Assembly (NCBI GenBank): GCA_035938175.1
Contig: DASZHD010000018.1
Coordinates: 1-64,000, forward strand
Direction of reading: 5' to 3'
Length of the DNA stretch: 64,000 nucleotides
Origin: DASRDE01 sp035938175
GTDB taxonomy: Bacteria > Vulcanimicrobiota > Vulcanimicrobiia > Vulcanimicrobiales > Vulcanimicrobiaceae
Shown here: one piece after another, positions 24,767 to 33,644 of the stretch
Position numbering within the stretch: the stretch's first letter is position 1
Layout: every line of letters starts with the position of its first letter
Notes under the pieces: generated by a model
The model's input: the letters and a program-made list of their open reading frames with translations, nothing else
The model's database searches: none
Told to the model about the DNA's origin: nothing
Made by a program: the position numbers and the translations under genes

Positions 24767-25404
24767 CGCAGTGCCATCGCTTTTTGCTTGTAGATCTCAC
24801 CCAAGAGCGTTTCCGCATCGCGAATATCCGGCGCCGCATCGAGCGTCGAACGAATCATTTCTTCCGCTTCGGCACGCTTGTACTCCAATTGCAGCAGCAC
24901 CGCGAGCGCTTCTTCGGCGAAATCGGGGCCGAGGGGCTGCGCGTGACTCGCCGCGCCCTGCAACGTCTGCGCTTCTTGAATCAACAAGAACTTCGCGACC
25001 TTTCCCTGCAGCTTTGCAACGATATCCCGCGCTTTCTGCTGACCGATTCCGGGAAGCGTTTTCAGGAATCCATGATCGCCGCGATCGATGGCGCCGGCGA
25101 TTCGCGACATCGGCTGCGAAAACGCGCGAGCAGCGGAACGCGGGCCAATACTCGCCACGCTGATCAGCGCTTCGAAAAATTCACGCTCGATGGCGTTGCT
25201 GAACCCGTAGAACGTGTAATGCCCGGTGTTGCCCTCGATGTTGAGAACGGCGTGGATTTCGAGCGTGACCTCGGCGCCCGGCGGCGCCGCCACCTTCTCG
25301 GAAACGCACGGCGGCAAGATGATCTCGTATGAGAGGCCATGGACGTCCAGAATGACGCTGCCTTCGCCGCGCTCGACCAAGGTTCCGCGAATCCGTGAAA
25401 ACAT
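24763..25404 (-). CDS. ruvA: Holliday junction DNA-binding protein RuvA
   Basis: This 213-residue protein has the N-terminal OB fold (MFSRIRGTLVERGEGSVILD), the middle HhH pair (LISVASIGPRSAARAF and LKTLPGIGQQKARDIV) and a C-terminal domain III that contacts RuvB. The family GVG motifs are altered to SIG and GIG, within normal variation. It is coupled to ruvC (TAATG/TGATG-type one-base overlap) and ruvB. Confidence 0.95.
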   Translation of the reverse strand: MFSRIRGTLVERGEGSVILDVHGLSYEIILPPCVSEKVAAPPGAEVTLEIHAVLNIEGNTGHYTFYGFSNAIEREFFEALISVASIGPRSAARAFSQPMSRIAGAIDRGDHGFLKTLPGIGQQKARDIVAKLQGKVAKFLLIQEAQTLQGAASHAQPLGPDFAEEALAVLLQLEYKRAEAEEMIRSTLDAAPDIRDAETLLGEIYKQKAMALR

Positions 25405-25883
25405 TAGCGTCCGTTTCTCGTTCCGAACGCGAGCGCCAGCGCCAGCGCGTCGCTGACGTCATTCGGCTTCGGCCTGCGCCGCAATCCAAGCAGCTGCGTA
25501 ACCATCCGGTTGACCTGGTCTTTTCGCGCCGCACCGTTGCCGATCAGCGCGCGCTTTACCAGCGAATGCGCGAGCGTATGGACCGCAACGCCGTGCTGAG
25601 CACCGGCCAAGCACAAAACTCCGCGCGCATGTCCCATCATGATCGCGGTTCGAGGATTTTTGTACGTCGAGTAGAGCTCCTCGATGACGATGATCCCGGG
25701 CCGGGTAGCGGACACAACCGCGCTGATCCCGGCGTGGAGATCGCGCAACCGGTCCTCGAGCGCCGCGCCGTTCTTCGGAGAGATGATACCGGCTTCAACG
25801 AGCTTCGGACGCCCGGCGGCATAGTCGATGACGCCGTAGCCCGTCGTGCGCAGGCCCGGATCGATGCCGAGAATCCGCTGCAT
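25404..25883 (-). CDS. ruvC: Holliday junction resolvase RuvC
   Basis: This 159-residue endonuclease resolves Holliday junctions. Acidic active-site residues are seen in GIDPGLRTTGYGVID (Asp near residue 7), VIEELYSTYKNPRTAIMMGHARG (Glu) and the C-terminal PNDVSDALALALAF (Asp pair). It leads the ruvC-ruvA-ruvB series and follows the PASTA kinase gene by six bases. Confidence 0.96.
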   Translation of the reverse strand: MQRILGIDPGLRTTGYGVIDYAAGRPKLVEAGIISPKNGAALEDRLRDLHAGISAVVSATRPGIIVIEELYSTYKNPRTAIMMGHARGVLCLAGAQHGVAVHTLAHSLVKRALIGNGAARKDQVNRMVTQLLGLRRRPKPNDVSDALALALAFGTRNGR

Positions 25884-25889
25884 CGAACC

Positions 25890-27986
25890 TTACGTTCGCC
25901 GCCGGGATGTGGAGCCCGGCTGCGGTTGCGCGCTCGGGCTGTTGTAGTAAATGTTCACCGACTCGCCGGGCCGCAGGCTCGTGCCGGCTTCCGGTTCGGT
26001 ACGAACGACGTTACCGTCGGCGCCTTCTTGCGTGGGCACCAGATTGCCGACCTGATAACCGTTCTTCACGAGCAAAGCTTTCGCTGCATCCAGCGTCAGG
26101 CCATCCGTGTCGGGCACCTCGCCGGGTACCGAAAGCGTAATCTTCACGCTCGTGCCTTTTTCCGCCATCGTGCCGGCGGAGGGCGACTCGTCGACGATGG
26201 TACCGTTGTCGGCGGAGCTCAACTTGATCATGTATTCCGTATTAACCTGGAATCCGGCCGACTGCAGCTGCTGCTGCGCCGTCGCGTAGTCGGCATTCAA
26301 CACGTTGGGGATCTGCGCCAATCCACCGCCGGTGCTGACGACGACGTTGACCGTCACCGAATGATCCGCCGGCACCGACGTTCCGGGAGTAACGTCTTGT
26401 GAAGCGATCACGTTGGGCGGAATGTTCGCCATCGCCGATTTTTCGCTGATGTTTATCGTAAAACCGTCGCGCGCGGCGATCGCGTTCGCTTTGTCCGTTG
26501 TCAGGCCGACGAGATTCGGCATCTTGATCGGTTCGGGACCGTTTGAAACGATCAGCGTTACCGCCGACCCTTCACGGACGGTCGAACCGGGACCCGGTGA
26601 TTGACTGAGCACCGTCCCTTTCGCGGAGCGATCGAACTTGCCGGTTACTTTCACGCGGAATTTTTCTTGCGCCAGATCCTTCTGCGCGTCGTCCACCGTG
26701 TAGCCGGTAAAATCTTTCAATCCGACGCTGGGCATTCCGGTGCTGAGGTCGAGTTGCACGATGGCGCCTTTGGCAAGCTGCGTGCCCGGCGTGGGATCCT
26801 GATGCGCCACGCGGTTCGCCGGTACGGCCGTGCTCGGGCCTCGCGTAATTTTGTAGTTGAGACCGGCATTCAAGATCGCTTGCTGTGCGTCGGCGTCGGT
26901 CATGCCGACGTAATTCTGGACGGCGATGCGCGGTTCGCCGATCGGACGCGTCGCAAAATACCCCGCAGCACCCGCGATGATCGCCGCGATAACCAATAGG
27001 ACGAAAATCGGCCCCATCGAACGCGGGCGCGTCGACTCGTCTTCGTCCACGATCGCCGTACGCGTGTCGGGCATGCGCGATGGGCGAGGCGGCGGAGGAA
27101 TCGCCGCAAATGTCTGCGTCTCGGAATCGTCCCCCTGGCCGTACGCGGCAACGCTTGGGCGTTCGCGCGCCTCGCGCAGCGCGGACGCAACCTCGCTCGC
27201 CGACTGAAAGCGGTGCGCCGGCTGTTTTTGAAGCAAGCGGTTTACGATCGACGCAAGCGCCGGGCTGACGCCGGTCTCTTGCGGGTCGATCGACGGAACG
27301 GGATCCGAGACGTGTTTGAGCGCCACTGTAACCGGCGACTCGCCGGTGTAGGGAAGCTTTCCGGTCAGCATCTGATAAAGCAAAACGCCGACGCTGTACA
27401 AGTCGGAGGTTTCGTGCAATTCCAAACCTTGCGCTTGTTCCGGCGAGAGATAGTACACGCTGCCCATCACCAGGCCGGGGCGCGTCATCGCCATCGTCTG
27501 CTGCGACATGGCTCGCGCGATACCGAAGTCGGACAGTTTCACGACGTCGTCTTTGGTGATCAGAATGTTCGCCGGCTTGATGTCCCGGTGAAGCAGGCCT
27601 TGACGGTGCGCGTATGCCAGGCCGTTGCAGATCTGAGCGGCGTAGTCGATCGCTACCGGCTCGGGTAGTTTGCCGTCGGCAGCGATGATTTCGGCGAGCG
27701 AAGGTCCGTCGACCAGTTCCATGACGATGTAATACGTGTCGCCTTCTCTTCCGACGTCGTACGTGTTGACGATATTCGGATGGGAAAGCCGCGCTGCCGA
27801 TTCGGCTTCCTGATAAAAGCGCCGGACGAATTCTTCGTCGGATGCGTAATGCGGGCGCAAGACCTTTATCGCGACGCGCCGGCGCAGCAGCGTATCCGTA
27901 CCGCAATACACCGTTGCCATGCCGCCTTCGCCTAATTTGTTGTCCAGGCGGTAGCGGTTGTTGAAGACGTGCTGCTCGTCGATCAA
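25890..27986 (-). CDS. Serine/threonine protein kinase with five PASTA repeats (PknB type)
   Basis: The start is a TTG at 27986 overlapping the pbpA stop (TTGA), giving 698 residues. The Hanks kinase domain has GEGGMATVY (about 19-27), VAIK with Lys41, HRDIKPANIL with Asp135, SDFG and SPEQ. A linker leads to a membrane helix (about 325-345) and then five extracellular PASTA repeats to the C-terminus (for example VGLTTDKANAIAARDGF). PknB-type kinases sense muropeptides or lipid II and control wall growth. The upstream in-frame extension lies inside pbpA and is not needed. Pairing with a transpeptidase is the usual context. Confidence 0.93.
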   Translation of the reverse strand: MIDEQHVFNNRYRLDNKLGEGGMATVYCGTDTLLRRRVAIKVLRPHYASDEEFVRRFYQEAESAARLSHPNIVNTYDVGREGDTYYIVMELVDGPSLAEIIAADGKLPEPVAIDYAAQICNGLAYAHRQGLLHRDIKPANILITKDDVVKLSDFGIARAMSQQTMAMTRPGLVMGSVYYLSPEQAQGLELHETSDLYSVGVLLYQMLTGKLPYTGESPVTVALKHVSDPVPSIDPQETGVSPALASIVNRLLQKQPAHRFQSASEVASALREARERPSVAAYGQGDDSETQTFAAIPPPPRPSRMPDTRTAIVDEDESTRPRSMGPIFVLLVIAAIIAGAAGYFATRPIGEPRIAVQNYVGMTDADAQQAILNAGLNYKITRGPSTAVPANRVAHQDPTPGTQLAKGAIVQLDLSTGMPSVGLKDFTGYTVDDAQKDLAQEKFRVKVTGKFDRSAKGTVLSQSPGPGSTVREGSAVTLIVSNGPEPIKMPNLVGLTTDKANAIAARDGFTINISEKSAMANIPPNVIASQDVTPGTSVPADHSVTVNVVVSTGGGLAQIPNVLNADYATAQQQLQSAGFQVNTEYMIKLSSADNGTIVDESPSAGTMAEKGTSVKITLSVPGEVPDTDGLTLDAAKALLVKNGYQVGNLVPTQEGADGNVVRTEPEAGTSLRPGESVNIYYNSPSAQPQPGSTSRRRT

Positions 27987-29389
27987 ACTTTCATCTTCTG
28001 CAAAGCAATAGTGAGTACGTCTCGCGCAATAGGCAGTGCGACGGCAGCACCGTATCCCGCATTTTCCACGACTACCGCCACGGTTACGCGCGGATGGTCG
28101 GCCGGCGCAAAGCAGACGAACCACGAGTGCGCGGGCCCGAGGGGATTGGTTGCCGTACCGGTCTTGCCCGCCACCGTAACGCCCGGCAGCTGCGCGCCGG
28201 TTCCAGTACCGTATTGCACCACTGCAACCATCATCTTCTTCACATTCTCGGCGGTATCCGCCGATATGGGTGTTGCGAGCGTGCCGGCCCCGTAGCTGCT
28301 TGCGGTCCCACCCGGCCAGACGACCTCGCGGACGATGTAGGGACGCGGCTCGGTCCCCTCGTCGGCGATAGTCGACGCCACGAGCGCCATCCGCAGCGGC
28401 GTCATCAACAATGCGCCCTGACCGAAGCCCATTTGCGCGAGCTCGCCGGGGACGATGCTCGATTTATCCGGAACGCGGTCGCGCGAGGCCGGAAGTTGAA
28501 AATCCTCCGGCTGCCCGATGCCCCAAAGATCCAAATAGCGATAGAACGTATCGCTCCCCATCTTCAGGGCGATCTGACCGAAATCGACGTTGCTCGACAG
28601 CGCGAACGCCCCGGTCAACGATTGCGTTCCGGTTGCTTCGCTTTCATCGTCGTGCAGCGTGAAGTCGCCGACCGTAAAGTAGCCCGGATCGTACCAGCTC
28701 GAGTCCATCGTCACCGCGCCGGAGTCGAGCGCCGATGCGGCCGTGAAAATTTTGAACGTCGAACCCGGCGGGTAAAGCCCGTTGATGCTGCGATTGAGTA
28801 GCGGACTGGACGCATCGCTTCGCAGCGAAGGAAAGAGCGCGGCGAGATCGTTCGGATCGAAGCTCGGAACGCTTGCCAGCGCGAGAACCGCTCCCGTGCG
28901 CGGATCGAGCACCACACCCGCTCCGCGTTCGTGTCGCGACAGATCGGTGTAGAGCGCATTTTCTATCGCCGGGTCGATTGTCGTGACCACGTCGGCACCT
29001 TGCGATACGGATGCCTCCCCCCGCAGCGCTTCGAAAATCTCGCCGAGCTGCGCTCCCACGTTCCCGGTAGTTTCCGGCGGCGTCAGCGCGCTGTCGTACG
29101 CATCTTCCAGACCGCTCGTGCCGTAGCGGGAAGAGACATATCCGACCGTCTGCGCCGCCGCCGGTCCCAGCGCATACGTGCGGCGATCGCCCACCGTCTG
29201 TGCGAGCACGGTACCGTCGCTTGCAAGTATCCGGCCGCGGTGAGCGCCGAGCAGCGCATGACGCGGATTGTACGGTTTCGCGGCGATTGACGGCCCGGCA
29301 ATGACTTGAACGTAAAATTGCCGCACCGCAAGCACGGCAAACAGCACTGCAAAGAGTACCTGCAAACGGTGCGCTGTAGCGGCAGTCAC
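27983..29389 (-). CDS. Penicillin-binding protein transpeptidase, PbpA/FtsI type
   Basis: This 468-residue class B-like PBP has an N-terminal membrane anchor (about 9-28), a short linker domain (HRGRILASDGTVLAQTV) and a transpeptidase domain with active-site STFK (210-213), SSN (265-267) and KTGTA (409-413). It resembles the actinobacterial PbpA, which sits with pknB. No FtsW/RodA gene is adjacent here. It would cross-link peptidoglycan in the periplasm, probably under the control of the coupled PASTA kinase. Its start overlaps the zinc-ribbon gene by four bases. Confidence 0.92.
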   Translation of the reverse strand: MTAATAHRLQVLFAVLFAVLAVRQFYVQVIAGPSIAAKPYNPRHALLGAHRGRILASDGTVLAQTVGDRRTYALGPAAAQTVGYVSSRYGTSGLEDAYDSALTPPETTGNVGAQLGEIFEALRGEASVSQGADVVTTIDPAIENALYTDLSRHERGAGVVLDPRTGAVLALASVPSFDPNDLAALFPSLRSDASSPLLNRSINGLYPPGSTFKIFTAASALDSGAVTMDSSWYDPGYFTVGDFTLHDDESEATGTQSLTGAFALSSNVDFGQIALKMGSDTFYRYLDLWGIGQPEDFQLPASRDRVPDKSSIVPGELAQMGFGQGALLMTPLRMALVASTIADEGTEPRPYIVREVVWPGGTASSYGAGTLATPISADTAENVKKMMVAVVQYGTGTGAQLPGVTVAGKTGTATNPLGPAHSWFVCFAPADHPRVTVAVVVENAGYGAAVALPIARDVLTIALQKMKV

Positions 29390-30114
29390 TTTTCGCGAAG
29401 CAGCGTGAAGCCGTCCGGCGTCCGAACGGCCAAATACGGGCGCGTCGCATCGGCGGTCAACACGACGTTGATCGCATCCCGTGCGATCGCCGCGTCGATA
29501 CCGGCGATCGCCAGCACGGCGTCCACACCGCTTTCTTCCAGAAGCGGCGGCGCGACGTACGCGGCCTGCGGGATCGTTTCGAAATGCCGCTCCTCATAGG
29601 CGCCCGAATGCCAGGGCCCGCGCTTTCCCAATACCTGCTTGTGATAATCCCACGCGCACAGCTGCCGCTCTTTCCACACGAAATGATCGCGGACGCACAA
29701 CCGCCGGCACGAGGCGCACTGAACCAACGGTTCCGGCGGATGCGCGAGCGCGTCGACGATTTCGTCGGGGAGATCCTCGATATTCAAAACGGACGCGTCG
29801 TCGAGCCGTGACGGCGGATCGACGTGCCACTCGATGCGTGCAAGCAATTCCACGTCTCGAACCGGAGCGACGAATGCGCGCTCGTCGTCCGGTGCAAACG
29901 TCGAGTCGATCCAGTCCAGCAGCGTCGTTAACGCAATCCCGGCTTTTTGCCACGAGTCGCCGGCCGCAATGCCCAACGGCGTTTGCGCAAGTGGAACCAA
30001 GTGCACGGTGACGATCTTGTCTTCCGAGCGAAGACTCGTCACGAACGCAAGCGTATTCGCGTTGCCGCCCAGAACGAACGCGCGCGGCGCGCCTAAGTCC
30101 TGGCTTGCACGCAT
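29386..30114 (-). CDS. Unknown protein with a Cys-rich zinc-ribbon-like segment
   Basis: I start at the ATG at 30114 (242 residues), 22 bases inside the carB 3' end; the upstream open frame is a shadow of carB. The N-terminal half contains a Rossmann-like beginning (APRAFVLGGNANTLAFVTSL). The middle has CASCRRLC then a further Cys about 13 residues on (ERQLCAWDYH), a plausible zinc site. The C-terminal half has alternating hydrophobic strands (DAVLAIAGIDAAIARDAIN). I do not recognise the family. It overlaps both carB and pbpA, which suggests co-translation with cell-wall genes. Confidence 0.6.
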   Translation of the reverse strand: MRASQDLGAPRAFVLGGNANTLAFVTSLRSEDKIVTVHLVPLAQTPLGIAAGDSWQKAGIALTTLLDWIDSTFAPDDERAFVAPVRDVELLARIEWHVDPPSRLDDASVLNIEDLPDEIVDALAHPPEPLVQCASCRRLCVRDHFVWKERQLCAWDYHKQVLGKRGPWHSGAYEERHFETIPQAAYVAPPLLEESGVDAVLAIAGIDAAIARDAINVVLTADATRPYLAVRTPDGFTLLREK

Positions 30115-33100
30115 CGATACTCTTGCAGCGTCCGCGGCGGTCCGGCGGTCACTTCCAGCGCCTCGGCCAACGCTCGCGCGGTGTCCAAGCTGGTCAAGCA
30201 CGCGATATTCGCTTCGACGGCGGCGCGCCGGATTTTGTAGTTGTCGGAGATTTCGCGCGGGCCTTGCGCGTCGTTGATTACCAGATCGACGTCGCGGTCG
30301 GCAATCAGATCCAGCACGTGCGGCGACCCGTCCGCGATCTTGTTGATCGGTTCGCACGGGATGCCGTTGACTTGCAGATACTCGCGCGTACCGGGCGTTG
30401 CGATTAGACGGTGACCGAGCGCCACGTACCGGCGCAAGATCGGAATCGACTCTTCCTTCTCCTCGTCCGCGATGGATACCAAAATCCGGCCGCCATCGCT
30501 GGGGACGCGCACTCCGGCAGCAATGAACCCTTTGCGCAACGCGCCGGCAAATCTCTCGTCGATTCCCAAGACTTCACCCGTCGACTTCATCTCCGGGCCG
30601 AGGATCGTTTCCACGCCGCGCATTTTCGCAAACGAGAACACGGGAATTTTCACGACGACGAACGGCGCGCGCGGGATCAGCCCGGTGCCGTACGGCATCT
30701 GAGCGAGTTTTTCGCCCAACGCGATGCGCGTCGCCGCAGCGACGAGATTCACGCCGGTCGCTTTTTGAATGATCGGAACGGTCCGGCTGGCGCGCGGGTT
30801 GGCCTCGATGATGTACAAGCGGTCCTTGTGGATGACGAATTGAATGTTGATCAAGCCGCGGATGTTGAGCTCGCGCGCGATCGCGGTCGTGACCTCCACG
30901 ATCCGCGCCTCCATTTCAGACGAAACCGTTTGCGTGGGATAGACGCTGATCGAATCGCCGGAATGGATGCCGGCGCGTTCGATGTGCTCGAAGACCCCCG
31001 GAATCAAAATGTCCTCGCCGTCGAATGCGGCGTCGACTTCGACTTCCAAGCCTCGCAGGTATTTGTCTACCAGAAGCGGCGCATCCGGAAGAATCGGCGG
31101 CGCCGACTCCGCATACGATGCCAGCTGTCCTTCGTTGTAGACGACCTCCATGCCGCGTCCGCCGAGCACGTACGACGGCCGAACGAGAACGGGAAAACCA
31201 AGTTCGCGCGCTATCGCACGCGCTTCGCGGAACGAGCGGGCCGCTTTGCCTTCGGGACGCGCGACGCCCAGCCGGCTGAGCGCCGCGTCAAACTTCTCGC
31301 GGTCTTCGGCCATGTCCAAGCTGCGGCGGTCGCTGCCGACGATCCGAACGCCGCGCTTTGCCAGTTCGTCGGCCAAATTGATTGCCGTTTGTCCGCCGAA
31401 CGCAAGCATCACGCCGCGTGCGTTGGTCGCGCGATATGCCGCTTCCACTTCGTCTGCTCCGGGCGGTTCGAAGATCAAGACGTCGGAGATGTCGAAGTCG
31501 GTGGATACCGTTTCCGGATTGTTGTTGATGACGACGGCTGCGCGCCCCGCGTCGCGCAGCGCCCACGCTGCGTGAACGCACGAATAGTCGAACTCGATGC
31601 CTTGTCCGATCCGGATCGGCCCGCTGCCGACGACGACGACCGCTTCTTTTGCCGGCTCGCGCATCTCGTCGCTCTCGCCGCGCGAGATGTAGTAATAGGG
31701 CGACTTTGCCGGAAACTCCGCGGCGGCCGTATCGACCATGCGGAACGCGACGCCGTTTCCGTGCGCACGCGTGGCAAAAGCCGTCGAATATCCCGACTCT
31801 AAGGCCGTGCGGATTTCATCGGCATCCGCACCGTCGCGCAGGCGCTCTTCCATGCGCACCAATTCCAGCAGCTCGTACAGCCAGAAGCGATCGATTGCGG
31901 ACAATTCGACGATTCGCACGATGGCTGCGTCTTCCGTGCCCAATGCTAGCGCGCGCCGCAAAAACTCCGCGACGGCAAATAACCGCTCGTGCGTCGGCCG
32001 CGCGATGACGGCTTCGAGTTCTGCGTCGCTCCACTCGGCCAGTGCGCTTCCCGTCAGCGTCTCGCGCTTCAGATCCAGACCGCGCACCGCTTTCATCAAC
32101 GCGGCGGCAAACGTCCGTCCGATACCCATGGCCTCGCCGGTGGACTTCATCTGCGTGCCCAGCGCGGTATGCGCGAGCGGGAATTTGTCGAACGGCCAGC
32201 GCGGAATCTTCACGACCACGTAGTCGAGCGTCGGTTCGTACGCCGCTTTGGTTACGCCGGTGACGGGGTTCGGAATCTCGTCGAGCGTCTGGCCCAGCGC
32301 GATGCGCGTGCTGATCTTCGCGATCGGATATCCCGTCGCTTTGCTCGCCAATGCCGAGCTGCGCGAGACGCGCGGGTTCACTTCGATGATGCGGTATTCG
32401 CTGCGCTCCGGGTGGAGAGCAAACTGGATGTTGCAGCCGCCTTGCACGTTGAGCGCGCGAATCACGTTCAGGCTGGACGAGCGCAGCATCTGATATTCCA
32501 GGTCGGAAAGCGTCTGCGACGGCGCGACGACGATCGAGTCGCCGGTGTGCACGCCGACGGGATCGATATTCTCCATGTTGCAGACGATGATGCACGTGTT
32601 CGCAGCGTCGCGCAGAACTTCGTACTCGATCTCTTTCCAGCCCAGCAGCGACGTTTCGAGCAGCACCTGGTGAATCAGGCTTGCCGCGAGCCCGCTTTCC
32701 AGCGTTTCGCGCAGCTCGCGCTCGTCGTAGACGATGCCGCCGCCGGTTCCACCAAGCGTGTACGCGGGACGAACGACCAGCGGGAAGCCGAACTCCTGCG
32801 CAAACGCCAGGCCTTCGTCGATCTTCGTGACGATCGCGCTCTGCGGAACGGGTTCGCCGATCTCGATCATCTTGGCTTTGAAGCGTTCGCGATCTTCGGC
32901 GAGCTTGATCGTTTCCACGGGGGTTCCGAGCAGCTCGACGTTGTGGCGCTCCAAAATGCCCGCTTCGTGCAATTCGACCGCGAGATTCAAGCCCGTCTGC
33001 CCGCCGAGCGTCGGCAGCAACGCGTCGGGCCGCTCGCGCTCGATGATGCTTTCGACCGACGCCGCGGTTAGCGGCTCCAAATAGACGGCATCCGCGACTT

Positions 33101-33263
33101 CGGGATCCGTCATGATCGTCGCGGGGTTCGAGTTGACGAGGATGACGCGGTGGCCTTCCTCGCGCAACGCCCGGCACGCTTGCACGCCGGCATAGTCGAA
33201 CTCGGCGGCCTGACCGATGATGATCGGCCCGGAGCCGATAACGAGGACGTTGCGAGGGGGCAT
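30093..33263 (-). CDS. carB: Carbamoyl-phosphate synthase large subunit
   Basis: This 1056-residue enzyme uses ammonia from CarA, bicarbonate and two ATP to make carbamoyl phosphate for pyrimidines and arginine. The two homologous ATP-grasp halves are plain: the N-terminus NVLVIGSGPIIIGQAAEFDY is echoed by VVVGSGPIRIGQGIEFDYS near residue 548, and GGTGGGIVYDERELRE by VLGGRGMEVVYNEGQL. The C-terminal allosteric MGS-like domain begins near residue 920. It is separated from carA by about 5.5 kb here, although both are on the minus strand. Confidence 0.97.
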   Translation of the reverse strand: MPPRNVLVIGSGPIIIGQAAEFDYAGVQACRALREEGHRVILVNSNPATIMTDPEVADAVYLEPLTAASVESIIERERPDALLPTLGGQTGLNLAVELHEAGILERHNVELLGTPVETIKLAEDRERFKAKMIEIGEPVPQSAIVTKIDEGLAFAQEFGFPLVVRPAYTLGGTGGGIVYDERELRETLESGLAASLIHQVLLETSLLGWKEIEYEVLRDAANTCIIVCNMENIDPVGVHTGDSIVVAPSQTLSDLEYQMLRSSSLNVIRALNVQGGCNIQFALHPERSEYRIIEVNPRVSRSSALASKATGYPIAKISTRIALGQTLDEIPNPVTGVTKAAYEPTLDYVVVKIPRWPFDKFPLAHTALGTQMKSTGEAMGIGRTFAAALMKAVRGLDLKRETLTGSALAEWSDAELEAVIARPTHERLFAVAEFLRRALALGTEDAAIVRIVELSAIDRFWLYELLELVRMEERLRDGADADEIRTALESGYSTAFATRAHGNGVAFRMVDTAAAEFPAKSPYYYISRGESDEMREPAKEAVVVVGSGPIRIGQGIEFDYSCVHAAWALRDAGRAAVVINNNPETVSTDFDISDVLIFEPPGADEVEAAYRATNARGVMLAFGGQTAINLADELAKRGVRIVGSDRRSLDMAEDREKFDAALSRLGVARPEGKAARSFREARAIARELGFPVLVRPSYVLGGRGMEVVYNEGQLASYAESAPPILPDAPLLVDKYLRGLEVEVDAAFDGEDILIPGVFEHIERAGIHSGDSISVYPTQTVSSEMEARIVEVTTAIARELNIRGLINIQFVIHKDRLYIIEANPRASRTVPIIQKATGVNLVAAATRIALGEKLAQMPYGTGLIPRAPFVVVKIPVFSFAKMRGVETILGPEMKSTGEVLGIDERFAGALRKGFIAAGVRVPSDGGRILVSIADEEKEESIPILRRYVALGHRLIATPGTREYLQVNGIPCEPINKIADGSPHVLDLIADRDVDLVINDAQGPREISDNYKIRRAAVEANIACLTSLDTARALAEALEVTAGPPRTLQEYRCVQART

Positions 33264-33335
33264 TCTAGGCGCTGGTGGTTCCCGTTACCGTCTGGCTGCG
33301 CCTCTCGGCCTCGTCTCGTCATCGTGACGTCTTTT

Positions 33336-33642
33336 GTCATGCTGAGGTATCGCGCAGCGCACGGACGCGCGGAGTGTCGGCGGAACCATGGAGGTGCGGA
33401 GCCGACAAGCACCCCGAGGTATCGAGGGGGCAGCTCTCCCCTCGCAACCGCGCCCGACGTTTCGCGTCCGTGCGAAACGCTCGCCTACTGAATTGAGCGC
33501 TTCACCCTACATCCGTGTTTAGGCGCTCAATTCAGATGGTTGCGAGAGGAGAGCTGCCCCCTCGATTCCTCGGGGTCCTTCGATACCTCAGGATGACAAG
33601 TGCCCTTCGATACCTCAGGGTCCTTCGATACCTCAGGATGAC
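33336..33642. repeat. Palindromic composite repeat, copy B, with tandem 40-nt modules
   Basis: This fills the 381-base gap between carB and the epimerase gene, which holds no ORF. Read on the minus strand it matches copy A (15521-15709): the same CTGAATTGAGCGC / GCGCTCAATTCAG hairpin (33488-33535, identical arms, 22-base loop with four differences), the CGTTTCGC-type hairpin and the outer stem (GAGAGCTGCCCCCTCGAT). Two 40-base modules, starting CCCCTCGATTCCTCGGGG (33558-33597) and CCCTTCGATACCTCAGGG (33603-33642), stand side by side at the right end. The left end (33336-33420) is interrupted by unrelated sequence with its own inverted repeat. Confidence 0.85.
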
Positions 33643-33644
33643 TA

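Noticed and set aside
33558..33642. Closely spaced TTCGATACCTCA repeats suggesting a CRISPR array
   Set aside because: Only a few short repeats with spacings of about 20 bases, no unique spacers of normal length and no cas genes. They are parts of the 40-nt module.
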